DNA from: Camarhynchus parvulus
Taxonomy: Eukaryota; Chordata; Aves; Passeriformes; Thraupidae
Length of the DNA stretch: 64,000 nt
Assembly (NCBI RefSeq): GCF_901933205.1
Contig: NC_044571.1
Coordinates: 11,796,420-11,860,419 of the forward strand
Direction of reading: 5' to 3'
The notes beneath the pieces were generated by a model, which was given only the letters and a program-made list of their open reading frames with translations, searched no databases and was not told where the DNA came from. Below are positions 1-12,414 of this stretch, one piece after another (position 1 is the stretch's first letter; each line of letters starts with the position of its first letter). Both the position numbers and the translations under genes were made by a program.

Positions 1-1764
1 AAAGGGATTTGATTTTGAAATAATCTAAATTTTTCTTTTCTGACGCTTCTGTCTTTAAAACTTTGACTCATTTTTTTGGTTTTGTAAATTAATTTGTTTT
101 CAAAATGGCAGGACATTTATTTAGAATGATTTAAAGATATATGGATCACACACACTTCAGGGATATACTTCCAAGATATTCTTACAGCACACCAAATTTC
201 AGCAGATAATCCACAGCATGCTTCTGCACAGACGAGTTTGAGAGACACCATTGTGATGTCTAAATGGGTCAGACATGAACTGGCAACTGTTCTCAGCTGA
301 GAAATTCCTCTTTTCTAAAGGAAGTTACACTTAAGGAGTACACTTAAATCTTGATAGGTCTCATGGAGTTTATGATATGAGAACACAAAAAGAAACTTAG
401 ATGAATGAATATCATAAAGACTATATATTTCAAATGTGTTAGTTATTCTCCAGCTAAGTCAGAGGACAAAGATGTCATGATTCTGAAATTACATATTGCT
501 AGAGAGGACGTAACAGCTACTTTTCAGCTATGTAAAATAATGAATCTACAATACTAATATGAGTGGTTTTTTCCTGCAAGGATTTTGTGGTGCTTTTATT
601 TTGGATCGTGGTGTTAAAGATGACATAGTAAAACTTATAGTTCTGGGGAAAATTATTAGAGATAAAAGTTATCTCACTTTTTTATATTTCATATGAGCTA
701 AATATGGGCAAAGTACAGTTTTGGCATTCAAAAGCTATAAATTAGGCTGTATTGCAGAGCTATCTCTGATGGTCTAGTGCATGGAATGTGAGTGGGTTTG
801 TAAAAATTGCTTTCAGAAAAATGACTAAGGATGAAATCACTTTTAGTTAGGAAAACCTGTGCATTGTCTCCCTAGATATTTTTAGGCTTTTGCTCTTTCA
901 TACAAAGGGAAGTACTGAATGTATATGGGATGAGGCAGATCCATTATCAGAAACACTGATACTTAAAAGCACTGAATAGTTTGAGTGCCTTCACATTTGC
1001 ACACTCAACTTGCTATCGCTTTTCCTAAAGTGCACCTTGTCAAGACTTTCTATAAGCAGCCCTACCATTCCCTTAAGGTACCTTTGTAACCCCTCAGTGC
1101 AGACAAAGAACACATAAGTAGATGATTTTAAACATCCAGGTCATAATTTATATGAAAACTGAAGCATGGTGTGAATAGGGATGATAGCTCTAAATGTACC
1201 AATCTAATTCTATGAAATCACATGTCCTTTTCTTTCTTTCTTTTTTCTCAAGAACTGCCAGTCTCTCACTCGGAGAGACAATGGAAAATAATAGATCACT
1301 TCTAATCCCAATGGACGGGGATGAACACAGTCAAAATTTCATGTAATAAAATATTTTTTTAAAAAATCAGTAATACTAAATTAGTAGTAGCTTCCAATTG
1401 TATACTGTTGCTTTCAGTCTCAGCAAAACTGCTACTGGGCAAAGTGACCACAAAAGAATGAGAAAATATGAGAATGGGGAGATAAAATTGTACCGGTCCT
1501 AGACCAAAAACTAACACTGTATGTGAGGATCAACAGCTCAAACAACAGAAATAAGCACTATTATTTGCCACAGGTTTCCCAGCAGCATCAGACTCTAAAG
1601 CAGATGAATTTGGAACAATGACAGTAGTAAATGTCCTGCAAAAATGCTAGTGACAGGAGGCCTTCAAGGGTGGTATCATGAGGTTAGCTGATGCTACATC
1701 AAAATAAAACATATCCAACAGTAATTCTATCTGAGCACTCCCACCTCAGAAAGCAAATCAAATC
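1..1764. other. AT-rich unassigned DNA
   Basis: I see no gene or recognisable repeat here. It is ordinary AT-rich sequence with frequent stops in all six frames. A short pyrimidine run (TTTCTTTCTTTC type) lies near 1230-1250. Confidence 0.6.
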
Positions 1765-2032
1765 CAGGTCTGCATCGCAAGCAGCATAGGCAGCATGTCA
1801 AAGGAAGGGATTCTGTCCCTCTGCTCTTATGAGACTCCCCACCTGTGAGACCCACATAGTCTTGGTGTCCCCAATCTAAGAAAGACGTGGAACTGTTCAA
1901 GTAAATTCAGAGAAGGCCATAACATTGATAAGAGGATGGAATCACCTCCCTTATGAAGCAGGTGGAGAAATTTGGGGTTGTTCAGCCTGGAGAAGAGATG
2001 GTTGTATGGAGATCATTGAACTGGGATTAAAT
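1765..2032 (+). mobile_element. CR1 LINE fragment, internal part of the 3' region
   Basis: This stretch follows the CR1 reading. It contains a GGAAGGGATTCTGTCCCT block, then CTAAGAAAGACGTGGAACTG, then GTTCAGCCTGGAGAAGAGAT. In CR1 these blocks lie in the last part of ORF2 and before the 3' UTR. The copy is on the plus strand and stops before the CR1 3' tail, so it is truncated at both ends. Its divergence is moderate. The right edge abuts the retroviral env remnant, so one element was probably inserted into, or lost sequence next to, the other. Confidence 0.75.
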
Positions 2033-2104
2033 CACAATGGAACTGTACTCTAACCCATAGAACAAGGAGTACAAGCCCAACAAATCAGGAACAAATGTTA
2101 AGTT

Positions 2105-2770
2105 GTCAATGTTGATGCATGTGTTGCATGGGAAAAACAAGGATTTATTTGTGAAAGCAATACCATCAGGGCCTGAGACATTTGTCTTTGACACTGAAAA
2201 AATGCCATTTTGAAATACATCCTGAAAAAACTACTGAAACTGTACTTGCATATGTTGGAAATAGATGTGTCTATATGAGAACTATTTGTGGCACTAACCT
2301 TACAGACAACACCACTGTAGAGATGAGCAATCACTCAAATACCTGTAATTTTACCAGAATTGTGGGAAGTTACTTTAGTTATTCAGCTCAGGTCACAACC
2401 AACTGACTGTTGTAATATAACTGCACATCATATAAAGATTTTCTGCCTACCCTCCACTGGAATGAATCTTACATTGGTAAAGAAACTACTGCAACATGAT
2501 GGCCTGTGCCAACTGGTAGAACATACTGGAGACGATGGACAGAAAGATCTAATCCACGTTCACCATGACACAGAGAAGATATACTATGTCCTGTAAAGAG
2601 TGAAGAATGAAATCAGTGCTGGTGGGGCACCTTGTTCATATGGTTACCAACAGTAACAGAAACTCTAAATCAGATGCTGCACCCCATAATCACTTTGTTA
2701 ATTTCCATTATATTATACTTGTTATTGAATACTATTTTGTATGTTAAAATATGGAGAAAAGCTAGGGGGT
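2105..2770 (+). pseudogene. Endogenous retrovirus env remnant (surface part plus transmembrane anchor)
   Basis: This is a decayed retroviral envelope gene. Coding similarity runs through it but hops between two frames. About 17 codons before a stop near 2159 lie in one frame. Positions 2182-2404 are open in the other frame, 2360-2594 return to the first, and about 2611-2770 lie in the second again. The middle part is rich in cysteines and NxT/NxS glycosylation sequons, as in Env ectodomains. The last part reads as a tryptophan-rich pre-membrane segment, a leucine/isoleucine-rich membrane span of about 20 residues (about 2680-2740), and a short basic tail ending near 2770. That order is typical of the C-terminal end of Env. 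At least three frameshifts and several stops show that it is dead. I see no adjacent pol, LTR or primer-binding site, so only env survives. The viral genus is not assigned. Confidence 0.7.
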
Positions 2771-5430
2771 GATACTGTTCTAAAGACCACCTTACATATA
2801 TAATAATACTTATTCACATTTATACTCACATTTAACAAAACCTGCATAATTAGGTAATCTAACAAAAAAAAATCCAATTCCCAAATTACAATCATATAGG
2901 GCATTAATCTGTTTAAAGCCACAGAGGCAAGAGCCAATCACACTGCCACTCTGTGGAACAGGATGGACTGGGGAGTTTTTTACAGGTATGCCTTTATGCA
3001 TTTAAATATATAGAGCTCTGTGTCCATGTGTAAGTATATATGGATTTAAATACCCTCTAGCTAGTACAGTATGAACGTTGCTGCCCAGATCTATAATTAA
3101 ATCACTGTTGCAATTGTAGTAAACTCTATCAAAACACTTTGTAAATGTTGAATTAGTCAATGATTGAGTGCTGTTAAACCCTTTTGCACTTTTACCCTTT
3201 CGCAACCCTAGTTTCCATGTAAGTCATTCTAAATTGCTTCTAACTTGATTTTCCTTTGCATATTTCACTATGAGTAAGTAATAGAGTGAACCTTGCCATT
3301 GACTCTGTTAAAGTCACAAATTTATTGTAAGATCTACTTTGACCAGTACCTTTGACAATGATTCTTTAAGTGACCTAGAACACTCCTTCATGACAAGAGA
3401 GATCATTGATGGAGCCCAGCATTAGTCACACTTGTGATTCCTTAATGAGAAATGTGAGAAGAGCCAGGGAATTTAAATTCCTTTTGTAGAAAAGGAATAA
3501 CTAGGACTGGATCTTTAACTTTTGCAAATTCTACATTTGCACAGTCTACCTCAAAGCTAACTGACCCTGGTCGATGGAATTAAATTAGCACTTGTAAGAT
3601 GCAATACATCTGGCATGTTTTGGACACTAATTGTGTTTATTCCAAAGGACATCCAGGTCAATAGATCAGAAGAAAATACCTACATTGAAGATTACTTAAT
3701 TTTTAAGATGACTTTCACTCCTTTCTTTGGATTGTGTAGAACTTGACTTCACTGTATGGCAGTGAAGAATTCTGGGCACTGGTGTGTAGCCACAGATGTG
3801 TCTGGTAATGAAGACAAATAATTGCTCTCAAATAAAGCTGAGGCTTCCTGCTAGAGGTGGCAATGAAGTGCTACTTCAAATATTACAATTCTTCCTATAG
3901 AAGGCCTGAAGATGCCCTAAACCTTTCAGTGCCTAACTTCTTATAACACACCCTATTTTAGGAGGAAGAACAAGATTTTTAAGATGATTCTTAAAATTTT
4001 TTTTGGTTGGTTTTGTTTTGTTTTGATTTACAGCGCCCTATTTTCAATCTGGTGTCATGAATACTCAGAGGTTAATGAATTGGCCATCCCAAATTGTCTT
4101 CTGATAAAATTCTACAAGCATGGGTTTTGTTACTTAACACACATCTAAAAATTATATTTTTTAGTTTTAAGAGGTGAGCTGAAGAAGAACTGTAAAAAAT
4201 CTTCAGCCACCTGTGTATTTCCTGCTATTATGAAAAATTCTATTTTTTATTGTTTTAATTTTAATATGTAATAAAGATTAGGAAATCATATTCCCACAGA
4301 AATGAATGTACTCTGAAATTTGCACATACAGGGTTTGCTGTAGATTCTAAAGAAGACAGAGCTGACTCATTTGGTTTTAAAATGGACACATTGAATATAG
4401 CACATATAGAGAAGAATTAACTAACTGTAGCAAAATGTTTTTCACAACTGCTTCTCTCTGCTGGAAATCCCACAATCATACTTAAAATCTAAGATAATGA
4501 GAAAGCCTCTAAGCTGAAAAAGCACTCCCTTTAATAATTTAAATTCCAGTTTAAGATATAATTTTCCAAACAGAATAGAAATTCCTAAATTTTTAAACCC
4601 AGAAATTTTCTAAAATATCTTTTTCCCAAATTTAAATTGAAATTCTTTTCACTTACTAAGATATTATTTCGCTGCAGTTCCTTATAACTCACTGCTACCT
4701 GCACTGCATCTGAGTAAGGGCAAAGAGTCTCTTGCTCCACTTGGGACAACAGTATTGACCCCAAAGGTACAACAGCTCACTAAAACATCTGGAGGGGTAG
4801 GATGTGGAGTGCTCACTGAGGTGGGACTACAAAGAGCACACCATTCCAGCAACAGTCAGGGAACAGATCACAGGGATGGACACAGCAGCAGGATCTAATC
4901 TGAGATAGCTATAGTAAGAAATATGGCCAGCTCCCACAAGAGCTCTACTGAGTTGGGAGGAATTTCATTCAGATGCAAGCACCTGGTACCCCAGTACTGA
5001 AGTTGTGGTGAGCTTCCTCTTCTGCTTATTTCAGCATGGGGCACTATGGACAAATACAGATGGCATTTTTAGGACTATTTGCAGCACAGGACGTTCCATG
5101 TGCTTCTCATAGTGCCTGACAGACATTTGAAAATTGTGTATCTGGTTCAAAACAATTCTGGTTTCTTTCTTGTATTATTAGTAAACATCTGCTTTTAGAT
5201 CCAGACTGTTTTCCAGGTAGATTAAAATGGTACATGCCAGACATGCTGTCCTTCATTAATGGACTCAAAGGATATAGCTTTCATTGCTTGATGGCATAAT
5301 TTAAAAAAAATCAAATTTTTTTGTCACCAAAGGGTCAGTGTCGCTAAAAGTCAGGTTTGACACTGTATTTTCAGAATTTGCATTACTAAACTTAATTATT
5401 GTAAACTTGGGCACGACTATATTTTCTCAT
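2771..5430. other. Unassigned intergenic DNA
   Basis: No gene is supported. The 2770-3000 part may hold the remainder of the retroviral 3' region, but no LTR ends could be found. A slightly more GC-rich patch at 4680-5040 has no clear open frame or repeat identity. A GTTTTGTTTTGTTTTG run lies near 4010-4025. Confidence 0.5.
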
Positions 5431-6002
5431 TGTTTTGGTTGGGATACAGTTGACTTTCTTTTTAGCAGCCCATAAGTTGCTGTGGTTTCGAATGGTGCTG
5501 AAATCAGGGTTGATAACACAGGGTTGTTTTAGTTGTTTAGTTTCTGAGCTGAGCTCACAGTGCCAGGACCTTCTCTGTCTCTTGCACCTTTCCCCTGGGA
5601 GCAGGCCTGTACTGCAGAAGAAACTCTGAGGAGACACAGCTGAGACACAAATGACCCAAATGACCACAGGGGTATCCCAGACCATTCGGAGCTCATGCCC
5701 AGCAACAAAATCTGGGGAGTCAAGAAGGAAGGGGAGCACTCAGAGCTATGGTATTTGTTTCTCTGAGCCACCATTGTGTTGATGGAGCCCAGGTTTCCTG
5801 CAGATGGCTGAACCCCTGCCTGCCCATGGGAAGTGGTGAATGACTCCTTGTTTTGCTTTGCTTGTGTGTGGCTTTTGTTTTACCTGTCAAACTGCATTTA
5901 TCTCAGTCCATGAGATCTCTCACTTCTGTCCTTACACCCCACTGCAGAAGTGACTGAGGTGCTGTGCGCTGCTTTTCTGCCCAAAGGGCTTTAACCACAA
6001 CA
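5431..6002 (+). mobile_element. Old solo LTR of an avian endogenous retrovirus (family A)
   Basis: The segment begins TGTTTTGGTTGGGATACAGT and ends TTTAACCACAACA, so it has TG...CA ends. Its internal order matches a common avian LTR: a TTAGCAGCCC block, GTTGATAACACA, GATGACCACAGGGGTATCCCA-like sequence near 5660-5680, CTCATGCCCAGCAACAAAA (the U3 end, usually followed by a TATA box), then CTTGTTTTGCTTTGCTTGTG and a TTATCTCAGTCCATGAG block in R/U5. No internal retroviral sequence follows, so it is solo. No convincing target duplication is left (TCTCA left, CTACT right), which fits an old insertion. The same family recurs in the opposite orientation at about 33.66-34.21 kb. Confidence 0.7.
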
Positions 6003-7904
6003 CTACTGACCATCTCAGGACCACCTTTACAAAGGCAGAAATTTTTAATCCAAAGATTCCTTATGGAGGGCAATTTATACTATGAAGGTATGCAAGATTT
6101 TGGTGGGTAAAATGAAACATTTTAACATGAGTTCATATAATTTCAAATAATTATGTAATAATACCCAAATCTGAGGGTATTATTGTTGAATTGTACAATA
6201 AATGTTTAATAGGATTGGATCTTTATTCAATAATTATGCTTTTTGCCTTCAGAAAATAAAATTAGGAAATATTAAGTAAACATAAAATTTAAAATAATTT
6301 CTTAAATTAAGAATAAAATATACAATCTGAATGCCTGAATATATTCTACATATATGATTTGGGCCATGTACTGGTTTTTGCATAACATGCTTTAGATAGA
6401 GCAGCATTATCATGCAAATATAAAACAGAGAGGCAAGTTAATAACATTTGTGCAGTACATTTTTTTACAACAAAGTATATGAGCTATTTCAAAAGCATGT
6501 TGTCAGTTTGCTAGTTATGCCTTCAGAAAATAGTCCCATAAAATGAGTGCAAGCTGCCCTCTAAATTACAATGCAATTTTCTTATTTTAGTGGAAGGTAA
6601 GCATTTGGAATACCATCTTGTTTATCACAAATAGTGAACACCACATTTGCTCAATGGAAAATTTTAATCAGTTAAGTGACAGTTGTGGATTCAATTTTAC
6701 CTTTTTTAGGAGTCCGTTTTAAATACTTAACTACAGAATATGCTGCAGTTTAGGTAATGAAAATGACCTGTCCGTAGAATTACCATTATTGCACATGTAA
6801 AGTTATGTACTGGAAGAGAATTTTTGTACACTGCAATATCAACTGGATTTATTTTAGCCAGTTAAAAGAGGACATACCACAGCATAAAAAAACTGACTCT
6901 CATAAAGGATAAATATTGTCCTCTGACCCAACTCCACCTAGTTTGGGTTATTTTACCTGGGTTGGGGGTGAATCAGGGTTTCATGTATCCATTTCTTCAG
7001 TTAGTGTACATTTGAGTACTTCGTTAAGAAGTGTCTATTTGGCCTACTCTACTTATATAACACTGATCAATTATTGTGAATAATTTTTCAGTTGCAGTTG
7101 CTAATATATTTACCAAGCAAAACTTCATGAGTGTGCTAAAATCACTTTCTTTGAGCATGCTGTAAATCACACGAGGTAGTCAGAGCCCTCTTCACTATAG
7201 AGTCCTCTTTATTTTATGCATGTTTTATATGTAAGAAGTAGGTCTTTTGTGTCCTAGCAAAAAAAGCTCATTATATATGTGCAATTCTATTTATATATAT
7301 ATGATCAAGGCAGAAATGCGGCATTCCTATCTGGAGAAGATGAATCACTGCTCTGGAAGTCATGTTCAGGTCCATTGTAAATGGACCAGAAAAAGTGTCA
7401 CTAGCCAGTTCTTGTGGCACTGAAGTGCAGAGTGTAGAAAAGGTTACCCTGTAAAAAGGAGGTTCCAGTGGCTTCACTGAGTAGAACTCAGGATGCTTCC
7501 ACAGGATTGAGGAATCCTGGGTAATCAGGCTTAAAAATTCTCCAAGGGCTTTTGTCTCAGGGAGCAGAGGTCACTCATGAACAAAGACCCTGAACAAAGA
7601 CGTGCCAGGGTGGAATGGAGGTGGGTAAATAATGAACTAACACTGCACAATGATTTCTGTCACAATCATAATAAACATAAGGACTACATGTCTTACAAAT
7701 TCAAATGTTATTTTTCTTACTGGTGCTGAAACAGAATGAAGTTGCAGAGCAGAATTCCTGAGAGTCAGATTCTGTTACACATATTGGACATGAAGTGCCA
7801 ATGGCTTCAAAAGAGGTTAATTGCAAAGGAAAATAATGTTCACTAAGAGAAAGGGCAACAGAATATAAGCCTCAGAAGTTCCATAGGATTTTATCCAGAG
7901 GGAA
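6003..7904. other. AT-rich unassigned DNA
   Basis: No gene or named repeat is seen. Homopolymer and TA-rich patches are common (for example 6120-6360). Stops are dense in all frames. Confidence 0.55.
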
Positions 7905-8330
7905 CCATTATGATCATCCAAATCTGATTTCCTGCAAAACAGCTCCAAAAACTTCAACTACTGATTTCTTCACTTTGCCCACCATGCTTGAGCACGTCTT
8001 TTAAAATGATAGCTAATCTTAATTTACAGAGTTTAAATGCTGGAAGATGCACTACAAGCTCCAGCATGTTTTGCACAGTTTAATTAAATTTTATTGCTGA
8101 AAAGTCTGCCTCATTTTGACTTTGAATTTATTAAGCTTCTGATTCTAGCCACTGGGTCTCATTCTCCATTCATCTGCAAGATTAAAGAGCTTTCTACCAG
8201 CAGAATACTTTCCTCATGTGGGCAGCTGCAGACTACAAACAATTCACCTCTTAACCTTCTTTTTGTTTAGTTAAATAGATTAACTTTTTTTTAGTCTTTT
8301 GTAGTTGAGACAGATTTTTCAACCTTATAT
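7905..8330 (-). mobile_element. Ancient CR1-like LINE remnant
   Basis: Read on the minus strand, the segment keeps the order of an old CR1-type 3' region. The plus strand shows CACCTCTTAACCTTC followed by TTTGTTTAGTTAAATAGATT. This is the antisense of the CR1 part that encodes the charged stretch upstream of the 3' end. Just before it lie an AGATTAAAGAGC block and a CTCATGTGGGCAGCTGCAGACT block. It is far more diverged than the other CR1 pieces in this window and probably predates the songbird radiation. The edges are approximate. Confidence 0.4.
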
Positions 8331-11300
8331 TATTTTTTTTTATAAATCATTTCCAAAGTGCTGACATTCTTTTTATACTCTTTAAATGAAAACTGTACAA
8401 AGAATTTCAGTAAGTTCTTGCTATCATGGATAGCACTAACCACCTCCCTGTTAGTCTCACTTTTATTAAAGGTGAGACACAAAGCCCATGCGTGGCTTCA
8501 GAGCCACAAAATCACTTTGTAACCTCAGGTTCAGATGGGTGTGCCCTGTGACCTCCAACTGCTTCATGGGAACTGGTAAATGTTCTTTTGAAATCTTTCA
8601 TTTTAGCTAGAGATTCCTTTAAGCTATACTTCTAAATAACTTTCAAACAGAACCAGGTTAAGGAATTCTTTTATATACGGAAAAAGCCAAAAAACCATCT
8701 GCTATTATGCATCTATTATTCTGAAAATAGAACAATTCATTCTGAATAGACAATAATTTAGTCCTAGATAGAATTAATATTTTTATTGATTATAAAATCT
8801 TAATTAATTAATCAGAAAAAGATAACGTGATTATAAATAATTGCTTAATTGCTTAAAAACAAATTTCCCCTTGGGTAAATCAGGGGATTTAACTATCAGC
8901 CATTAAATGCATAAACAACTCTATGCTTACTAAGCTGGACATTGAAGGATATGCTGAATAGCTCTGACAAAAAGAGTTTTTAAATTAAAAATGCCAGTCC
9001 AAGAAATCAGTTTGAAGTATTAAATATCTTCTCTGTATCTAAAACCTTTCTGTTTGCAGTCAAACTGAAAGGAAAGCATTTCTTTTCCTCCAAGTAGGTA
9101 GGCAAGCCAAAAAGAAAATAGATATTTTCAGATTTACTACCACCTCTGTTTTGATACCCAAGAAGCAGAAAGATACTAGTTATGGTGGTTACTCCTGTCA
9201 GGGCTTTTTTAGAGAATAATTTCTGTCTTCAGAGAATATTGATGTATTATGCTACACGACAACTGCTTAAACATGAATTAAAGTTTGAATCAGTGGCTGA
9301 ACTAGTTTTGTTTTAAATCAATTTTAAACATGATTTTACAATTCACAGTCTAGTGATAAAGAAACATTGTTCTTGGCATCTGCTGTAATGATTGTCCATT
9401 TTCCTGAGAGCCAGACTGATCCTCTCCTCAGCACAATAAAGGTTTCCTTTTTGTGTATGAGGAATCTGGGGAGCATATTTTCCTTTGTACCATACTTCTT
9501 CCTACCTCCTTCTCACTTTGCTGCTCGATGTATTTTGTGGAATGGACAAAGGACAGTAGCTAGTTCCTTGCACAGGTTTGTAGTCTACATATTCTGCTTC
9601 TGTGGGACTTTAAACCTGTCAAGACCTTGGACAGAGAGCCATCTCCCTTTCTTCAGATTCCCTATGAACATACAGCCACACAAAAGAGCTGCTGAGAATG
9701 AACATTATCCCTTTCCTATTTCTGCTTTCTCTCTTATATTAGACGTCTAAGGAGAATCAGGCTTGTCCTGATCCATCCTCCACATGTTCAGATTGCTCCT
9801 TAGAAAGAAGTGATTGTTCAGCACCTGGTGTTTCTCCAATATAACTGCTGCCTTTTTGATATTCTGAAATAACCTCTAATTTTCACACAGGTAAGAGAAG
9901 TTGCTGCACATCTATGAACTAGTGACATTTGGTAGGTGAACTGTATGTTTTATATTCTGCTTCTAAAGAAATTACTAGAAATTGCTTCAGTGATGCAAAA
10001 CTGGGGGTATTTTCCTTACTTTCCTCATGATGTTTGGCAATTATTTATAAAAAATGATTAGCTGCTTTCTCTTTAGTAAAGCAGTGTGAAACTGAAATCC
10101 TCACTTGCTGGAAAGTGTGCATTAATTTCTTGTTTCTTTGACTTTTTCTCATTCGTGTTCTGCTTGTGCATGTTGAGGAGCTTCTGTGAGAGTCAGATTA
10201 TGACAGATTGGCAAATTTTGGTTCACTTTTACGTATGAAACTATGCAAAGCCATGAACTCCTTACAGAACTGCAAACAGCATCTTAGTACATGACTCACA
10301 TGCTTTTTAGAGCAGAGTCAAACCTGGATGAATTCCCAGGGGCTGTACAGCCCTCCAGCTCCTCTGTTCTCTTACACTGGGTTTAAAGTTTTGCATGGTG
10401 CTAACATATAATCATTTTCATAGACAAAGGTAAATTTGACGCCCTGTAGAGTTTTAAGGTGCTCCATGTGGGGTCTGTTTTGGAAGTATTGATTGCAGTA
10501 AATGATGTAAATCACGCTTATAAGCATTGCTGTAGTTAGGTATCTTGATCTTGGGTCTAGCCATAGAAAACAAAACATTTCTGCTAGAAAACCTACAAAA
10601 TCACACAATGAATTCCAAGTACAAATATTTGCTGCTATTTGTAGGGATTTCTTACCCAAACATCACAGGATGCTCATCTGTTTCATTTTCCCAGAGAGGT
10701 ATTCTAGACTGAATGCAAGTTCTGCACTGCTCCATGCTGAGATATAAATAATTCCTGTCAGGCTCAGAATAAAGTTTTGTAAGCCTTCTGAGCACCTATA
10801 TTACATGGAAGGTTGGCTTCACCTGCTGTCCATCATTATGGCCCTTGGAATATATTTTAGGATGTTGCTAGACCTTGCTTCACGTCTTGAACTGAAAATG
10901 TGTTATTTTGCTGGAAGTGTATTTGTTCACATTTTATTTTTCAAGCTGATATTTTTAGGCTAAATTTCTAATCTTCCCATAAATACTATATCTCATTATA
11001 AATTTTATTATTTCTTTCTAGCAATATTACCACATATTAATTCTCTCTCCTGTTTTATGTATCATCAGTAAAAAGCATTCATGTGAGAATAATTCCAGCT
11101 TCCACAGCAAAAATTAAGATATTAATCAAGATGGATAATAAAGTCATGTCCTGTGGAAAGCCACTAGATACTTGTAGTCAACAAAATGCTATTTATTATC
11201 ATTATTAACTTAGGATAAATTAAGCTATAATAAAGGTTAATTATATAAATAAATCAGCTTGGACTTCTGAATAACGTAAAGCAATTTGTTAATATTTCCT

Positions 11301-12009
11301 GCACAGACTCTTGCCCTCCATAAAATAACCAGCATCCATTGTTAGGAAAGAAAAAGGCAAAAGTATCTGTAAGAGTACTACAATTAGCTATTTATAGTTA
11401 CTATGGAAACAAAGTGGAATCAAATAAGCATCAGAGCTTGTGTGATTATACTTTTGTTCATTTGATAGGCTATTGAATGATACATTTGCTCTTAATAGCA
11501 TTTTCTTTCAAATAATAATAAAATTTGGTGTTATGGATTTCACATTCAGGTGTACCCTATTTGATGACAATAAGTGAAGACATTGGAAAGCTTAAATTTT
11601 ACTAACCTATAAGCATAAACAATGGGCAATGTAGGAAGTTTTGTTTGTCTAAAAGAACAATTTTCAAAGTAGGCTGTAGAACAGAAAATGTTGCTACTTA
11701 TTGTCAGATGTTCTTTGCTGCAAAAAATCACGAAACTTCATGCTTTAACTTTCAGTTATGGTACAGGTGAAAATATGGGCTTATGTGTAGGATTACACAC
11801 CCAGTCCTACCAAATAGCTAAAGATGAAGCAACAAGCAGATCAAAGGGAAGAGGTACTAAATGACATTTATGAAACTTTAAAAAAATGTACCGAACAGTT
11901 TATTATGTATGAAGGTACTTATGGAGTTTTACACAGCCTTTAGATGCAAGTAATTAAAATATATGAATTAATTTGGAAATAATCTCAATTTAAGTTTATT
12001 CAAATGTAA
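8331..12009. other. AT-rich unassigned DNA
   Basis: No gene is supported. A 127-codon open frame at 9367-9750 (plus) has no recognisable domain and is within chance length. TTAATTAATTAATC-type sequence near 8800-8815 is rich in homeodomain-like TAATTA sites. A GTTACTATGGAAAC sequence at 11397-11410 resembles an RFX X-box with mismatches. Confidence 0.5.
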
Positions 12010-12414
12010 AAAATGCATTATGATCAGCTTACTGCATTTCATGTCCAGGCAGGTACAGGACACCTGTCCCTGACATTCAGCACAGGTTCACATTTATCCC
12101 ATGGGTTTGCTGCTCTGACTGTTGCTACTGCTCATGGGCAACCAGGAACTTCGCTGTCTCACACACAAGAGATCTATCAGCCTGCCTTCCTGAGACTCAT
12201 TCTGTGATCATCAGTGGCTTCTGATTTATCTTTTCTCCCTTTCTTGGAGTGGGATGGATTTCATCTTCACACCACTGACAGAACCACAAGGTTGATGCCA
12301 CCCCACTGCTGCAATGCTCCTTCCACAGAAGCTCAAGGAATAAAAGGCTCCAATGGAAAGACCAAGCTATGGGTGAAACTTGATGCTCCCACATACAGAG
12401 GTCACAAGTTGTAA
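12010..12414 (+). pseudogene. Possible decayed retroviral integrase (ERVL-like) fragment
   Basis: One frame stays open from 12010 to 12414 except for a single TGA at 12205-12207, about 134 codons in all. It shows a weak integrase-core pattern. A G-F-A-x-L-T-V-A-T-A-H block (about 12100-12135) sits where the first catalytic region continues, an A-S-D block lies at 12217-12225, and an A-Q-G-I-K-G-S-N-G block near 12330-12355 resembles the A-G-x-I-E-R-x-N-G motif of ERVL-type integrases. The catalytic glutamate position reads lysine, and the spacing from the ASD aspartate is 39 rather than 35 residues. No zinc-binding N-terminal HHCC is visible. If it is an integrase it is dead. Chance similarity cannot be excluded without a profile search. 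Confidence 0.3.

Noticed and set aside
9367..9750. 127-codon plus-strand frame
   Set aside because: It has no domain-like pattern, is aromatic- and cysteine-rich in the way of random AT-rich frames, and has no supporting signals.
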